64,000 bases of DNA from Phytophthora sp. 'mugwort' (GCA_033558025.1 JAUCEF010000006.1:372001-436000); one strand, 5' to 3'. Counted from the first letter of the stretch, positions 36,672 through 49,154 are shown. The notes: a model not told the origin generated them from the sequence alone. Translations and numbers: made by a program.

Positions 36672-37326
36672 ACTCTTCGTTTCTTTTGTCGCTCTTGCGC
36701 CGTCGTTTTTGCGTTTCGCGTATTGACATGCTTCCGTGGATTTTCGCCTGCCGTACGCCCAGACCGCTCGGTCAACCTGCTAAAACCGACTCGCCTCGCG
36801 CTGGTCCAAGTCCACCGTTGCTCGAGTTACAATGTCAACATTTGTCAAATAGTACGCTCTCGCTGTGGACGCAGTTAAGCAGCAGAACTGCATTGCGGGC
36901 CGTACGGTCCGCCTTAGCAGAACGTAGCGTAATCGGTGTTGCGATCACAGGGCCGAGGACGTGCCACGAACCCGTGCTTTGATTCCTCACGCACTCGGCC
37001 CCGCTGGGACAGAACGGTGGCGGCCAATGCTGGCTGGCTTGAGCGACAGTGTCTCAGCAAGGGGTTGTGAGGCCGTCGGCAAGGTCTGTAACCGAGTGCT
37101 GCTTCAGTGCGGAGGTTAACAGAACCATTCGGACGGACGATGTGGAGTCGACCATAACTCGTCTGGACAGCCGCGGACTGAGACAATCGATGAAGGAGGT
37201 TGTTCAGCGAGGCCAGGTGGTCTGCATTGAGGTCCGTTTGTGTGTGCGCGGCACGTGGTTGCGGTGTTTGCGAGTGTTGCGTGATGGCGGTTTTTGAGTG
37301 CGTGAGGGTTGTGGTTAGCGCATGGT

Positions 37327-37406
37327 GGTCAATTGGCCGAGCGGTCTAAGGCGCCAGTTTAAGGCACTGGTCCGAAAGGGCGTGGGTTCGAATCCCACAT
37401 TGGCCA
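37327..37406 (+). tRNA. tRNA-Leu(AAG), unit 51
   Basis: Consensus sequence, anticodon at 37361-37363. Spacer: TTTCT, A, with two private changes (gaggacatgcc near 37695 and gcattaaggtcc near 37964). Confidence 0.96.
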
Positions 37407-38061
37407 ACTCTTCGTTTCTTTTGTCGCTCTTGCGCCGTCGTTTCTGCGTTTCGCGTATTGACATGCTTCCGTGGATTTTCGCCTGCCGTACGCCCAGACC
37501 GCTCGGTCAACCTGCTAAAACCGACTCGCCTCGCGCTGGTCCAAGTCCACCGTTGCTCGAGTTACAATGTCAACATTTGTCAAATAGTACGCTCTCGCTG
37601 TGGACGCAGTTAAGCAGCAGAACTGCATTGCGGGCCGTACGGTCCGCCTTAGCAGAACGTAGCGTAATCGGTGTTGCGATCACAGGGCCGAGGACATGCC
37701 ACGAACCCGTGCTTTGATTCCTCACGCACTCGGCCCCGCTGGGACAGAACGGTGGCGGCCAATGCTGGCTGGCTTGAGCGACAGTGTCTCAGCAAGGGGT
37801 TGTGAGGCCGTCGGCAAGGTCTGTAACCGAGTGCTGCTTCAGTGCGGAGGTTAACAGAACCATTCGGACGGACGATGTGGAGTCGACCATAACTCGTCTG
37901 GACAGCCGCGGACTGAGACAATCGATGAAGGAGGTTGTTCAGCGAGGCCAGGTGGTCTGCATTAAGGTCCGTTTGTGTGTGCGCGGCACGTGGTTGCGGT
38001 GTTTGCGAGTGTTGCGTGATGGCGGTTTTTGAGTGCGTGAGGGTTGTGGTTAGCGCATGGT

Positions 38062-38141
38062 GGTCAATTGGCCGAGCGGTCTAAGGCGCCAGTTTAAGGC
38101 ACTGGTCCGAAAGGGCGTGGGTTCGAATCCCACATTGGCCA
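38062..38141 (+). tRNA. tRNA-Leu(AAG), unit 52
   Basis: Consensus sequence, anticodon at 38096-38098. Spacer: TTTCT, A. Confidence 0.96.
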
Positions 38142-38796
38142 ACTCTTCGTTTCTTTTGTCGCTCTTGCGCCGTCGTTTCTGCGTTTCGCGTATTGACATG
38201 CTTCCGTGGATTTTCGCCTGCCGTACGCCCAGACCGCTCGGTCAACCTGCTAAAACCGACTCGCCTCGCGCTGGTCCAAGTCCACCGTTGCTCGAGTTAC
38301 AATGTCAACATTTGTCAAATAGTACGCTCTCGCTGTGGACGCAGTTAAGCAGCAGAACTGCATTGCGGGCCGTACGGTCCGCCTTAGCAGAACGTAGCGT
38401 AATCGGTGTTGCGATCACAGGGCCGAGGACGTGCCACGAACCCGTGCTTTGATTCCTCACGCACTCGGCCCCGCTGGGACAGAACGGTGGCGGCCAATGC
38501 TGGCTGGCTTGAGCGACAGTGTCTCAGCAAGGGGTTGTGAGGCCGTCGGCAAGGTCTGTAACCGAGTGCTGCTTCAGTGCGGAGGTTAACAGAACCATTC
38601 GGACGGACGATGTGGAGTCGACCATAACTCGTCTGGACAGCCGCGGACTGAGACAATCGATGAAGGAGGTTGTTCAGCGAGGCCAGGTGGTCTGCATTGA
38701 GGTCCGTTTGTGTGTGCGCGGCACGTGGTTGCGGTGTTTGCGAGTGTTGCGTGATGGCGGTTTTTGAGTGCGTGAGGGTTGTGGTTAGCGCATGGT

Positions 38797-38876
38797 GGTC
38801 AATTGGCCGAGCGGTCTAAGGCGCCAGTTTAAGGCACTGGTCCGAAAGGGCGTGGGTTCGAATCCCACATTGGCCA
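38797..38876 (+). tRNA. tRNA-Leu(AAG), unit 53
   Basis: Consensus sequence, anticodon at 38831-38833. Spacer: TTTCT, A. Confidence 0.96.
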
Positions 38877-39531
38877 ACTCTTCGTTTCTTTTGTCGCTCT
38901 TGCGCCGTCGTTTCTGCGTTTCGCGTATTGACATGCTTCCGTGGATTTTCGCCTGCCGTACGCCCAGACCGCTCGGTCAACCTGCTAAAACCGACTCGCC
39001 TCGCGCTGGTCCAAGTCCACCGTTGCTCGAGTTACAATGTCAACATTTGTCAAATAGTACGCTCTCGCTGTGGACGCAGTTAAGCAGCAGAACTGCATTG
39101 CGGGCCGTACGGTCCGCCTTAGCAGAACGTAGCGTAATCGGTGTTGCGATCACAGGGCCGAGGACGTGCCACGAACCCGTGCTTTGATTCCTCACGCACT
39201 CGGCCCCGCTGGGACAGAACGGTGGCGGCCAATGCTGGCTGGCTTGAGCGACAGTGTCTCAGCAAGGGGTTGTGAGGCCGTCGGCAAGGTCTGTAACCGA
39301 GTGCTGCTTCAGTGCGGAGGTTAACAGAACCATTCGGACGGACGATGTGGAGTCGACCATAACTCGTCTGGACAGCCGCGGACTGAGACAATCGATGAAG
39401 GAGGTTGTTCAGCGAGGCCAGGTGGTCTGCATTGAGGTCCGTTTGTGTGTGCGCGGCACGTGGTTGCGGTGTTTGCGAGTGTTGCGTGATGGCGGTTTTT
39501 GAGTGCGTGAGGGTTGTGGTTAGCGCATGGT

Positions 39532-39611
39532 GGTCAATTGGCCGAGCGGTCTAAGGCGCCAGTTTAAGGCACTGGTCCGAAAGGGCGTGGGTTCGAATCC
39601 CACATTGGCCA
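39532..39611 (+). tRNA. tRNA-Leu(AAG), unit 54
   Basis: Consensus sequence, anticodon at 39566-39568. Spacer: T5, A. Confidence 0.96.
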
Positions 39612-40266
39612 ACTCTTCGTTTCTTTTGTCGCTCTTGCGCCGTCGTTTTTGCGTTTCGCGTATTGACATGCTTCCGTGGATTTTCGCCTGCCGTACGCCC
39701 AGACCGCTCGGTCAACCTGCTAAAACCGACTCGCCTCGCGCTGGTCCAAGTCCACCGTTGCTCGAGTTACAATGTCAACATTTGTCAAATAGTACGCTCT
39801 CGCTGTGGACGCAGTTAAGCAGCAGAACTGCATTGCGGGCCGTACGGTCCGCCTTAGCAGAACGTAGCGTAATCGGTGTTGCGATCACAGGGCCGAGGAC
39901 GTGCCACGAACCCGTGCTTTGATTCCTCACGCACTCGGCCCCGCTGGGACAGAACGGTGGCGGCCAATGCTGGCTGGCTTGAGCGACAGTGTCTCAGCAA
40001 GGGGTTGTGAGGCCGTCGGCAAGGTCTGTAACCGAGTGCTGCTTCAGTGCGGAGGTTAACAGAACCATTCGGACGGACGATGTGGAGTCGACCATAACTC
40101 GTCTGGACAGCCGCGGACTGAGACAATCGATGAAGGAGGTTGTTCAGCGAGGCCAGGTGGTCTGCATTGAGGTCCGTTTGTGTGTGCGCGGCACGTGGTT
40201 GCGGTGTTTGCGAGTGTTGCGTGATGGCGGTTTTTGAGTGCGTGAGGGTTGTGGTTAGCGCATGGT

Positions 40267-40346
40267 GGTCAATTGGCCGAGCGGTCTAAGGCGCCAGTTT
40301 AAGGCACTGGTCCGAAAGGGCGTGGGTTCGAATCCCACATTGGCCA
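40267..40346 (+). tRNA. tRNA-Leu(AAG), unit 55
   Basis: Consensus sequence, anticodon at 40301-40303. Spacer: TTTCT, A. Confidence 0.96.
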
Positions 40347-41001
40347 ACTCTTCGTTTCTTTTGTCGCTCTTGCGCCGTCGTTTCTGCGTTTCGCGTATTG
40401 ACATGCTTCCGTGGATTTTCGCCTGCCGTACGCCCAGACCGCTCGGTCAACCTGCTAAAACCGACTCGCCTCGCGCTGGTCCAAGTCCACCGTTGCTCGA
40501 GTTACAATGTCAACATTTGTCAAATAGTACGCTCTCGCTGTGGACGCAGTTAAGCAGCAGAACTGCATTGCGGGCCGTACGGTCCGCCTTAGCAGAACGT
40601 AGCGTAATCGGTGTTGCGATCACAGGGCCGAGGACGTGCCACGAACCCGTGCTTTGATTCCTCACGCACTCGGCCCCGCTGGGACAGAACGGTGGCGGCC
40701 AATGCTGGCTGGCTTGAGCGACAGTGTCTCAGCAAGGGGTTGTGAGGCCGTCGGCAAGGTCTGTAACCGAGTGCTGCTTCAGTGCGGAGGTTAACAGAAC
40801 CATTCGGACGGACGATGTGGAGTCGACCATAACTCGTCTGGACAGCCGCGGACTGAGACAATCGATGAAGGAGGTTGTTCAGCGAGGCCAGGTGGTCTGC
40901 ATTGAGGTCCGTTTGTGTGTGCGCGGCACGTGGTTGCGGTGTTTGCGAGTGTTGCGTGATGGCGGTTTTTGAGTGCGTGAGGGTTGTGGTTAGCGCATGG
41001 T

Positions 41002-41081
41002 GGTCAATTGGCCGAGCGGTCTAAGGCGCCAGTTTAAGGCACTGGTCCGAAAGGGCGTGGGTTCGAATCCCACATTGGCCA
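41002..41081 (+). tRNA. tRNA-Leu(AAG), unit 56
   Basis: Consensus sequence, anticodon at 41036-41038. Spacer: T5, A, with gaggatgtgcc, shared only with units 57 and 61. Confidence 0.96.
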
Positions 41082-41736
41082 ACTCTTCGTTTCTTTTGTC
41101 GCTCTTGCGCCGTCGTTTTTGCGTTTCGCGTATTGACATGCTTCCGTGGATTTTCGCCTGCCGTACGCCCAGACCGCTCGGTCAACCTGCTAAAACCGAC
41201 TCGCCTCGCGCTGGTCCAAGTCCACCGTTGCTCGAGTTACAATGTCAACATTTGTCAAATAGTACGCTCTCGCTGTGGACGCAGTTAAGCAGCAGAACTG
41301 CATTGCGGGCCGTACGGTCCGCCTTAGCAGAACGTAGCGTAATCGGTGTTGCGATCACAGGGCCGAGGATGTGCCACGAACCCGTGCTTTGATTCCTCAC
41401 GCACTCGGCCCCGCTGGGACAGAACGGTGGCGGCCAATGCTGGCTGGCTTGAGCGACAGTGTCTCAGCAAGGGGTTGTGAGGCCGTCGGCAAGGTCTGTA
41501 ACCGAGTGCTGCTTCAGTGCGGAGGTTAACAGAACCATTCGGACGGACGATGTGGAGTCGACCATAACTCGTCTGGACAGCCGCGGACTGAGACAATCGA
41601 TGAAGGAGGTTGTTCAGCGAGGCCAGGTGGTCTGCATTGAGGTCCGTTTGTGTGTGCGCGGCACGTGGTTGCGGTGTTTGCGAGTGTTGCGTGATGGCGG
41701 TTTTTGAGTGCGTGAGGGTTGTGGTTAGCGCATGGT

Positions 41737-41816
41737 GGTCAATTGGCCGAGCGGTCTAAGGCGCCAGTTTAAGGCACTGGTCCGAAAGGGCGTGGGTTCG
41801 TATCCCACATTGGCCA
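41737..41816 (+). tRNA. Variant tRNA-Leu(AAG) with T-loop A58 to T, unit 57
   Basis: Anticodon AAG at 41771-41773 is intact. A58 at 41801 is T, which breaks the B-box core. Spacer: T5, A, gaggatgtgcc. Confidence 0.85.
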
Positions 41817-42471
41817 ACTCTTCGTTTCTTTTGTCGCTCTTGCGCCGTCGTTTTTGCGTTTCGCGTATTGACATGCTTCCGTGGATTTTCGCCTGCCGTA
41901 CGCCCAGACCGCTCGGTCAACCTGCTAAAACCGACTCGCCTCGCGCTGGTCCAAGTCCACCGTTGCTCGAGTTACAATGTCAACATTTGTCAAATAGTAC
42001 GCTCTCGCTGTGGACGCAGTTAAGCAGCAGAACTGCATTGCGGGCCGTACGGTCCGCCTTAGCAGAACGTAGCGTAATCGGTGTTGCGATCACAGGGCCG
42101 AGGATGTGCCACGAACCCGTGCTTTGATTCCTCACGCACTCGGCCCCGCTGGGACAGAACGGTGGCGGCCAATGCTGGCTGGCTTGAGCGACAGTGTCTC
42201 AGCAAGGGGTTGTGAGGCCGTCGGCAAGGTCTGTAACCGAGTGCTGCTTCAGTGCGGAGGTTAACAGAACCATTCGGACGGACGATGTGGAGTCGACCAT
42301 AACTCGTCTGGACAGCCGCGGACTGAGACAATCGATGAAGGAGGTTGTTCAGCGAGGCCAGGTGGTCTGCATTGAGGTCCGTTTGTGTGTGCGCGGCACG
42401 TGGTTGCGGTGTTTGCGAGTGTTGCGTGATGGCGGTTTTTGAGTGCGTGAGGGTTGTGGTTAGCGCATGGT

Positions 42472-42551
42472 GGTCAATTGGCCGAGCGGTCTAAGGCGCC
42501 AGTTTAAGGCACTGGTCCGAAAGGGCGTGGGTTCGTATCCCACATTGGCCA
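42472..42551 (+). tRNA. Variant tRNA-Leu(AAG) with T-loop A58 to T, unit 58
   Basis: Anticodon at 42506-42508; A58 at 42536 is T. Two neighbouring units (57, 58) share the defect. Spacer: T5, hybrid ccgag...ctgca. It is duplicated as unit 62. Confidence 0.85.
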
Positions 42552-43206
42552 ACTCTTCGTTTCTTTTGTCGCTCTTGCGCCGTCGTTTTTGCGTTTCGCG
42601 TATTGACATGCTTCCGTGGATTTTCGCCTGCCGTACGCCCAGACCGCTCGGTCAACCTGCTAAAACCGACTCGCCTCGCGCTGGTCCAAGTCCACCGTTG
42701 CTCGAGTTACAATGTCAACATTTGTCAAATAGTACGCTCTCGCTGTGGACGCAGCCGAGCAGCAGAACTGCATTGCGGGCCGTACGGTCCGCCTTAGCAG
42801 AACGTAGCGTAATCGGTGTTGCGATCACAGGGCCGAGGACGTGCCACGAACCCGTGCTTTGATTCCTCACGCACTCGGCCCCGCTGGGACAGAACGGTGG
42901 CGGCCAATGCTGGCTGGCTTGAGCGACAGTGTCTCAGCAAGGGGTTGTGAGGCCGTCGGCAAGGTCTGTAACCGAGTGCTGCTTCAGTGCGGAGGTTAAC
43001 AGAACCATTCGGACGGACGATGTGGAGTCGACCATAACTCGTCTGGACAGCCGCGGACTGAGACAATCGATGAAGGAGGTTGTTCAGCGAGGCCAGGTGG
43101 TCTGCATTGAGGTCCGTTTGTGTGTGCGCGGCACGTGGTTGCGGTGTTTGCGAGTGTTGCGTGATGGCGGTTTTTGAGTGCGTGAGGGTTGTGGTTAGCG
43201 CATGGT

Positions 43207-43286
43207 GGTCAATTGGCCGAGCGGTCTAAGGCGCCAGTTTAAGGCACTGGTCCGAAAGGGCGTGGGTTCGAATCCCACATTGGCCA
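43207..43286 (+). tRNA. tRNA-Leu(AAG), unit 59
   Basis: Consensus sequence, anticodon at 43241-43243. Spacer: TTTCT, A, with the 6-bp deletion. It is duplicated as unit 63. Confidence 0.96.
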
Positions 43287-43935
43287 ACTCTTCGTTTCTT
43301 TTGTCGCTCTTGCGCCGTCGTTTCTGCGTTTCGCGTATTGACATGCTTCCGTGGATTTTCGCCTGCCGTACGCCCAGACCGCTCGGTCAACCTGCTAAAA
43401 CCGACTCGCCTCGCGCTGGTCCAAGTCCACCGTTGCTCGAGTTACAATGTCAACATTTGTCAAATAGTACGCTCTCGCTGTGGACGCAGTTAAGCAGCAG
43501 AACTGCATTGCGGGCCGTACGGTCCGCCTTAGCAGAACGTAGCGTAATCGGTGTTGCGATCACAGGGCCGAGGACGTGCCACGAACCCGTGCTTTGATTC
43601 CTCACGCACTCGGCCCCGCTGGGACAGAACGGTGGCGGCCAATGCTGGCTGGCTTGAGCGACTCAGCAAGGGGTTGTGAGGCCGTCGGCAAGGTCTGTAA
43701 CCGAGTGCTGCTTCAGTGCGGAGGTTAACAGAACCATTCGGACGGACGATGTGGAGTCGACCATAACTCGTCTGGACAGCCGCGGACTGAGACAATCGAT
43801 GAAGGAGGTTGTTCAGCGAGGCCAGGTGGTCTGCATTGAGGTCCGTTTGTGTGTGCGCGGCACGTGGTTGCGGTGTTTGCGAGTGTTGCGTGATGGCGGT
43901 TTTTGAGTGCGTGAGGGTTGTGGTTAGCGCATGGT

Positions 43936-44015
43936 GGTCAATTGGCCGAGCGGTCTAAGGCGCCAGTTTAAGGCACTGGTCCGAAAGGGCGTGGGTTCGA
44001 ATCCCACATTGGCCA
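43936..44015 (+). tRNA. tRNA-Leu(AAG), unit 60
   Basis: Consensus sequence, anticodon at 43970-43972. The spacer has the double variant gtactgcttcggtg near 44440, found again only after unit 64. Confidence 0.96.
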
Positions 44016-44670
44016 ACTCTTCGTTTCTTTTGTCGCTCTTGCGCCGTCGTTTCTGCGTTTCGCGTATTGACATGCTTCCGTGGATTTTCGCCTGCCGTAC
44101 GCCCAGACCGCTCGGTCAACCTGCTAAAACCGACTCGCCTCGCGCTGGTCCAAGTCCACCGTTGCTCGAGTTACAATGTCAACATTTGTCAAATAGTACG
44201 CTCTCGCTGTGGACGCAGTTAAGCAGCAGAACTGCATTGCGGGCCGTACGGTCCGCCTTAGCAGAACGTAGCGTAATCGGTGTTGCGATCACAGGGCCGA
44301 GGACGTGCCACGAACCCGTGCTTTGATTCCTCACGCACTCGGCCCCGCTGGGACAGAACGGTGGCGGCCAATGCTGGCTGGCTTGAGCGACAGTGTCTCA
44401 GCAAGGGGTTGTGAGGCCGTCGGCAAGGTCTGTAACCGAGTACTGCTTCGGTGCGGAGGTTAACAGAACCATTCGGACGGACGATGTGGAGTCGACCATA
44501 ACTCGTCTGGACAGCCGCGGACTGAGACAATCGATGAAGGAGGTTGTTCAGCGAGGCCAGGTGGTCTGCATTGAGGTCCGTTTGTGTGTGCGCGGCACGT
44601 GGTTGCGGTGTTTGCGAGTGTTGCGTGATGGCGGTTTTTGAGTGCGTGAGGGTTGTGGTTAGCGCATGGT

Positions 44671-44750
44671 GGTCAATTGGCCGAGCGGTCTAAGGCGCCA
44701 GTTTAAGGCACTGGTCCGAAAGGGCGTGGGTTCGAATCCCACATTGGCCA
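44671..44750 (+). tRNA. tRNA-Leu(AAG), unit 61
   Basis: Consensus sequence, anticodon at 44705-44707. Spacer: T5, A, gaggatgtgcc. It is the junction unit between the two copies of the 2934-bp block. Confidence 0.96.
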
Positions 44751-45405
44751 ACTCTTCGTTTCTTTTGTCGCTCTTGCGCCGTCGTTTTTGCGTTTCGCGT
44801 ATTGACATGCTTCCGTGGATTTTCGCCTGCCGTACGCCCAGACCGCTCGGTCAACCTGCTAAAACCGACTCGCCTCGCGCTGGTCCAAGTCCACCGTTGC
44901 TCGAGTTACAATGTCAACATTTGTCAAATAGTACGCTCTCGCTGTGGACGCAGTTAAGCAGCAGAACTGCATTGCGGGCCGTACGGTCCGCCTTAGCAGA
45001 ACGTAGCGTAATCGGTGTTGCGATCACAGGGCCGAGGATGTGCCACGAACCCGTGCTTTGATTCCTCACGCACTCGGCCCCGCTGGGACAGAACGGTGGC
45101 GGCCAATGCTGGCTGGCTTGAGCGACAGTGTCTCAGCAAGGGGTTGTGAGGCCGTCGGCAAGGTCTGTAACCGAGTGCTGCTTCAGTGCGGAGGTTAACA
45201 GAACCATTCGGACGGACGATGTGGAGTCGACCATAACTCGTCTGGACAGCCGCGGACTGAGACAATCGATGAAGGAGGTTGTTCAGCGAGGCCAGGTGGT
45301 CTGCATTGAGGTCCGTTTGTGTGTGCGCGGCACGTGGTTGCGGTGTTTGCGAGTGTTGCGTGATGGCGGTTTTTGAGTGCGTGAGGGTTGTGGTTAGCGC
45401 ATGGT

Positions 45406-45485
45406 GGTCAATTGGCCGAGCGGTCTAAGGCGCCAGTTTAAGGCACTGGTCCGAAAGGGCGTGGGTTCGTATCCCACATTGGCCA
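45406..45485 (+). tRNA. Variant tRNA-Leu(AAG) with T-loop A58 to T, unit 62
   Basis: Anticodon at 45440-45442; A58 at 45470 is T. Its tRNA defect and hybrid spacer copy unit 58, exactly 2934 bp away. Confidence 0.85.
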
Positions 45486-46140
45486 ACTCTTCGTTTCTTT
45501 TGTCGCTCTTGCGCCGTCGTTTTTGCGTTTCGCGTATTGACATGCTTCCGTGGATTTTCGCCTGCCGTACGCCCAGACCGCTCGGTCAACCTGCTAAAAC
45601 CGACTCGCCTCGCGCTGGTCCAAGTCCACCGTTGCTCGAGTTACAATGTCAACATTTGTCAAATAGTACGCTCTCGCTGTGGACGCAGCCGAGCAGCAGA
45701 ACTGCATTGCGGGCCGTACGGTCCGCCTTAGCAGAACGTAGCGTAATCGGTGTTGCGATCACAGGGCCGAGGACGTGCCACGAACCCGTGCTTTGATTCC
45801 TCACGCACTCGGCCCCGCTGGGACAGAACGGTGGCGGCCAATGCTGGCTGGCTTGAGCGACAGTGTCTCAGCAAGGGGTTGTGAGGCCGTCGGCAAGGTC
45901 TGTAACCGAGTGCTGCTTCAGTGCGGAGGTTAACAGAACCATTCGGACGGACGATGTGGAGTCGACCATAACTCGTCTGGACAGCCGCGGACTGAGACAA
46001 TCGATGAAGGAGGTTGTTCAGCGAGGCCAGGTGGTCTGCATTGAGGTCCGTTTGTGTGTGCGCGGCACGTGGTTGCGGTGTTTGCGAGTGTTGCGTGATG
46101 GCGGTTTTTGAGTGCGTGAGGGTTGTGGTTAGCGCATGGT

Positions 46141-46220
46141 GGTCAATTGGCCGAGCGGTCTAAGGCGCCAGTTTAAGGCACTGGTCCGAAAGGGCGTGGG
46201 TTCGAATCCCACATTGGCCA
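46141..46220 (+). tRNA. tRNA-Leu(AAG), unit 63
   Basis: Consensus sequence, anticodon at 46175-46177. Spacer: TTTCT, A, 6-bp deletion. It is a copy of unit 59. Confidence 0.96.
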
Positions 46221-46869
46221 ACTCTTCGTTTCTTTTGTCGCTCTTGCGCCGTCGTTTCTGCGTTTCGCGTATTGACATGCTTCCGTGGATTTTCGCCTGC
46301 CGTACGCCCAGACCGCTCGGTCAACCTGCTAAAACCGACTCGCCTCGCGCTGGTCCAAGTCCACCGTTGCTCGAGTTACAATGTCAACATTTGTCAAATA
46401 GTACGCTCTCGCTGTGGACGCAGTTAAGCAGCAGAACTGCATTGCGGGCCGTACGGTCCGCCTTAGCAGAACGTAGCGTAATCGGTGTTGCGATCACAGG
46501 GCCGAGGACGTGCCACGAACCCGTGCTTTGATTCCTCACGCACTCGGCCCCGCTGGGACAGAACGGTGGCGGCCAATGCTGGCTGGCTTGAGCGACTCAG
46601 CAAGGGGTTGTGAGGCCGTCGGCAAGGTCTGTAACCGAGTGCTGCTTCAGTGCGGAGGTTAACAGAACCATTCGGACGGACGATGTGGAGTCGACCATAA
46701 CTCGTCTGGACAGCCGCGGACTGAGACAATCGATGAAGGAGGTTGTTCAGCGAGGCCAGGTGGTCTGCATTGAGGTCCGTTTGTGTGTGCGCGGCACGTG
46801 GTTGCGGTGTTTGCGAGTGTTGCGTGATGGCGGTTTTTGAGTGCGTGAGGGTTGTGGTTAGCGCATGGT

Positions 46870-46949
46870 GGTCAATTGGCCGAGCGGTCTAAGGCGCCAG
46901 TTTAAGGCACTGGTCCGAAAGGGCGTGGGTTCGAATCCCACATTGGCCA
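46870..46949 (+). tRNA. tRNA-Leu(AAG), unit 64
   Basis: Consensus sequence, anticodon at 46904-46906. The spacer has gtactgcttcggtg. It is a copy of unit 60. Confidence 0.96.
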
Positions 46950-47604
46950 ACTCTTCGTTTCTTTTGTCGCTCTTGCGCCGTCGTTTCTGCGTTTCGCGTA
47001 TTGACATGCTTCCGTGGATTTTCGCCTGCCGTACGCCCAGACCGCTCGGTCAACCTGCTAAAACCGACTCGCCTCGCGCTGGTCCAAGTCCACCGTTGCT
47101 CGAGTTACAATGTCAACATTTGTCAAATAGTACGCTCTCGCTGTGGACGCAGTTAAGCAGCAGAACTGCATTGCGGGCCGTACGGTCCGCCTTAGCAGAA
47201 CGTAGCGTAATCGGTGTTGCGATCACAGGGCCGAGGACGTGCCACGAACCCGTGCTTTGATTCCTCACGCACTCGGCCCCGCTGGGACAGAACGGTGGCG
47301 GCCAATGCTGGCTGGCTTGAGCGACAGTGTCTCAGCAAGGGGTTGTGAGGCCGTCGGCAAGGTCTGTAACCGAGTACTGCTTCGGTGCGGAGGTTAACAG
47401 AACCATTCGGACGGACGATGTGGAGTCGACCATAACTCGTCTGGACAGCCGCGGACTGAGACAATCGATGAAGGAGGTTGTTCAGCGAGGCCAGGTGGTC
47501 TGCATTGAGGTCCGTTTGTGTGTGCGCGGCACGTGGTTGCGGTGTTTGCGAGTGTTGCGTGATGGCGGTTTTTGAGTGCGTGAGGGTTGTGGTTAGCGCA
47601 TGGT

Positions 47605-47684
47605 GGTCAATTGGCCGAGCGGTCTAAGGCGCCAGTTTAAGGCACTGGTCCGAAAGGGCGTGGGTTCGAATCCCACATTGGCCA
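47605..47684 (+). tRNA. tRNA-Leu(AAG), unit 65
   Basis: Consensus sequence, anticodon at 47639-47641. Spacer: TTTCT, A. A uniform run of this haplotype (units 65-70) starts here. Confidence 0.96.
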
Positions 47685-48339
47685 ACTCTTCGTTTCTTTT
47701 GTCGCTCTTGCGCCGTCGTTTCTGCGTTTCGCGTATTGACATGCTTCCGTGGATTTTCGCCTGCCGTACGCCCAGACCGCTCGGTCAACCTGCTAAAACC
47801 GACTCGCCTCGCGCTGGTCCAAGTCCACCGTTGCTCGAGTTACAATGTCAACATTTGTCAAATAGTACGCTCTCGCTGTGGACGCAGTTAAGCAGCAGAA
47901 CTGCATTGCGGGCCGTACGGTCCGCCTTAGCAGAACGTAGCGTAATCGGTGTTGCGATCACAGGGCCGAGGACGTGCCACGAACCCGTGCTTTGATTCCT
48001 CACGCACTCGGCCCCGCTGGGACAGAACGGTGGCGGCCAATGCTGGCTGGCTTGAGCGACAGTGTCTCAGCAAGGGGTTGTGAGGCCGTCGGCAAGGTCT
48101 GTAACCGAGTGCTGCTTCAGTGCGGAGGTTAACAGAACCATTCGGACGGACGATGTGGAGTCGACCATAACTCGTCTGGACAGCCGCGGACTGAGACAAT
48201 CGATGAAGGAGGTTGTTCAGCGAGGCCAGGTGGTCTGCATTGAGGTCCGTTTGTGTGTGCGCGGCACGTGGTTGCGGTGTTTGCGAGTGTTGCGTGATGG
48301 CGGTTTTTGAGTGCGTGAGGGTTGTGGTTAGCGCATGGT

Positions 48340-48419
48340 GGTCAATTGGCCGAGCGGTCTAAGGCGCCAGTTTAAGGCACTGGTCCGAAAGGGCGTGGGT
48401 TCGAATCCCACATTGGCCA
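48340..48419 (+). tRNA. tRNA-Leu(AAG), unit 66
   Basis: Consensus sequence, anticodon at 48374-48376. Spacer: TTTCT, A, with a private acaattgatg (near 48936). Confidence 0.96.
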
Positions 48420-49074
48420 ACTCTTCGTTTCTTTTGTCGCTCTTGCGCCGTCGTTTCTGCGTTTCGCGTATTGACATGCTTCCGTGGATTTTCGCCTGCC
48501 GTACGCCCAGACCGCTCGGTCAACCTGCTAAAACCGACTCGCCTCGCGCTGGTCCAAGTCCACCGTTGCTCGAGTTACAATGTCAACATTTGTCAAATAG
48601 TACGCTCTCGCTGTGGACGCAGTTAAGCAGCAGAACTGCATTGCGGGCCGTACGGTCCGCCTTAGCAGAACGTAGCGTAATCGGTGTTGCGATCACAGGG
48701 CCGAGGACGTGCCACGAACCCGTGCTTTGATTCCTCACGCACTCGGCCCCGCTGGGACAGAACGGTGGCGGCCAATGCTGGCTGGCTTGAGCGACAGTGT
48801 CTCAGCAAGGGGTTGTGAGGCCGTCGGCAAGGTCTGTAACCGAGTGCTGCTTCAGTGCGGAGGTTAACAGAACCATTCGGACGGACGATGTGGAGTCGAC
48901 CATAACTCGTCTGGACAGCCGCGGACTGAGACAATTGATGAAGGAGGTTGTTCAGCGAGGCCAGGTGGTCTGCATTGAGGTCCGTTTGTGTGTGCGCGGC
49001 ACGTGGTTGCGGTGTTTGCGAGTGTTGCGTGATGGCGGTTTTTGAGTGCGTGAGGGTTGTGGTTAGCGCATGGT

Positions 49075-49154
49075 GGTCAATTGGCCGAGCGGTCTAAGGC
49101 GCCAGTTTAAGGCACTGGTCCGAAAGGGCGTGGGTTCGAATCCCACATTGGCCA
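49075..49154 (+). tRNA. tRNA-Leu(AAG), unit 67
   Basis: Consensus sequence, anticodon at 49109-49111. Spacer: TTTCT, A. Confidence 0.96.

Larger units (their letters stand above)
42105..44450 (+). repeat. Copy 1 of a 2934-bp four-unit higher-order duplication
   Basis: A run of rare variants recurs in the same order 2934 bp downstream: gaggatgtgcc (T at 42105), A58-to-T tRNA (42536), hybrid ccgag...ctgca, the 6-bp deletion near 43661, and gtactgcttcggtg near 44440. The stated ends are the outermost shared markers; real breakpoints lie slightly outside. Left of the block unit 57 has A58 to T but unit 61 does not. Right of it the T-run alleles differ. Confidence 0.85.
45039..47384 (+). repeat. 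Copy 2 of the 2934-bp four-unit duplication
   Basis: It repeats every marker of 42105-44450 at a constant offset of 2934 bp, including the same 729-bp interval. This is best explained by one recent unequal crossover or segmental duplication within the array. Confidence 0.85.
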
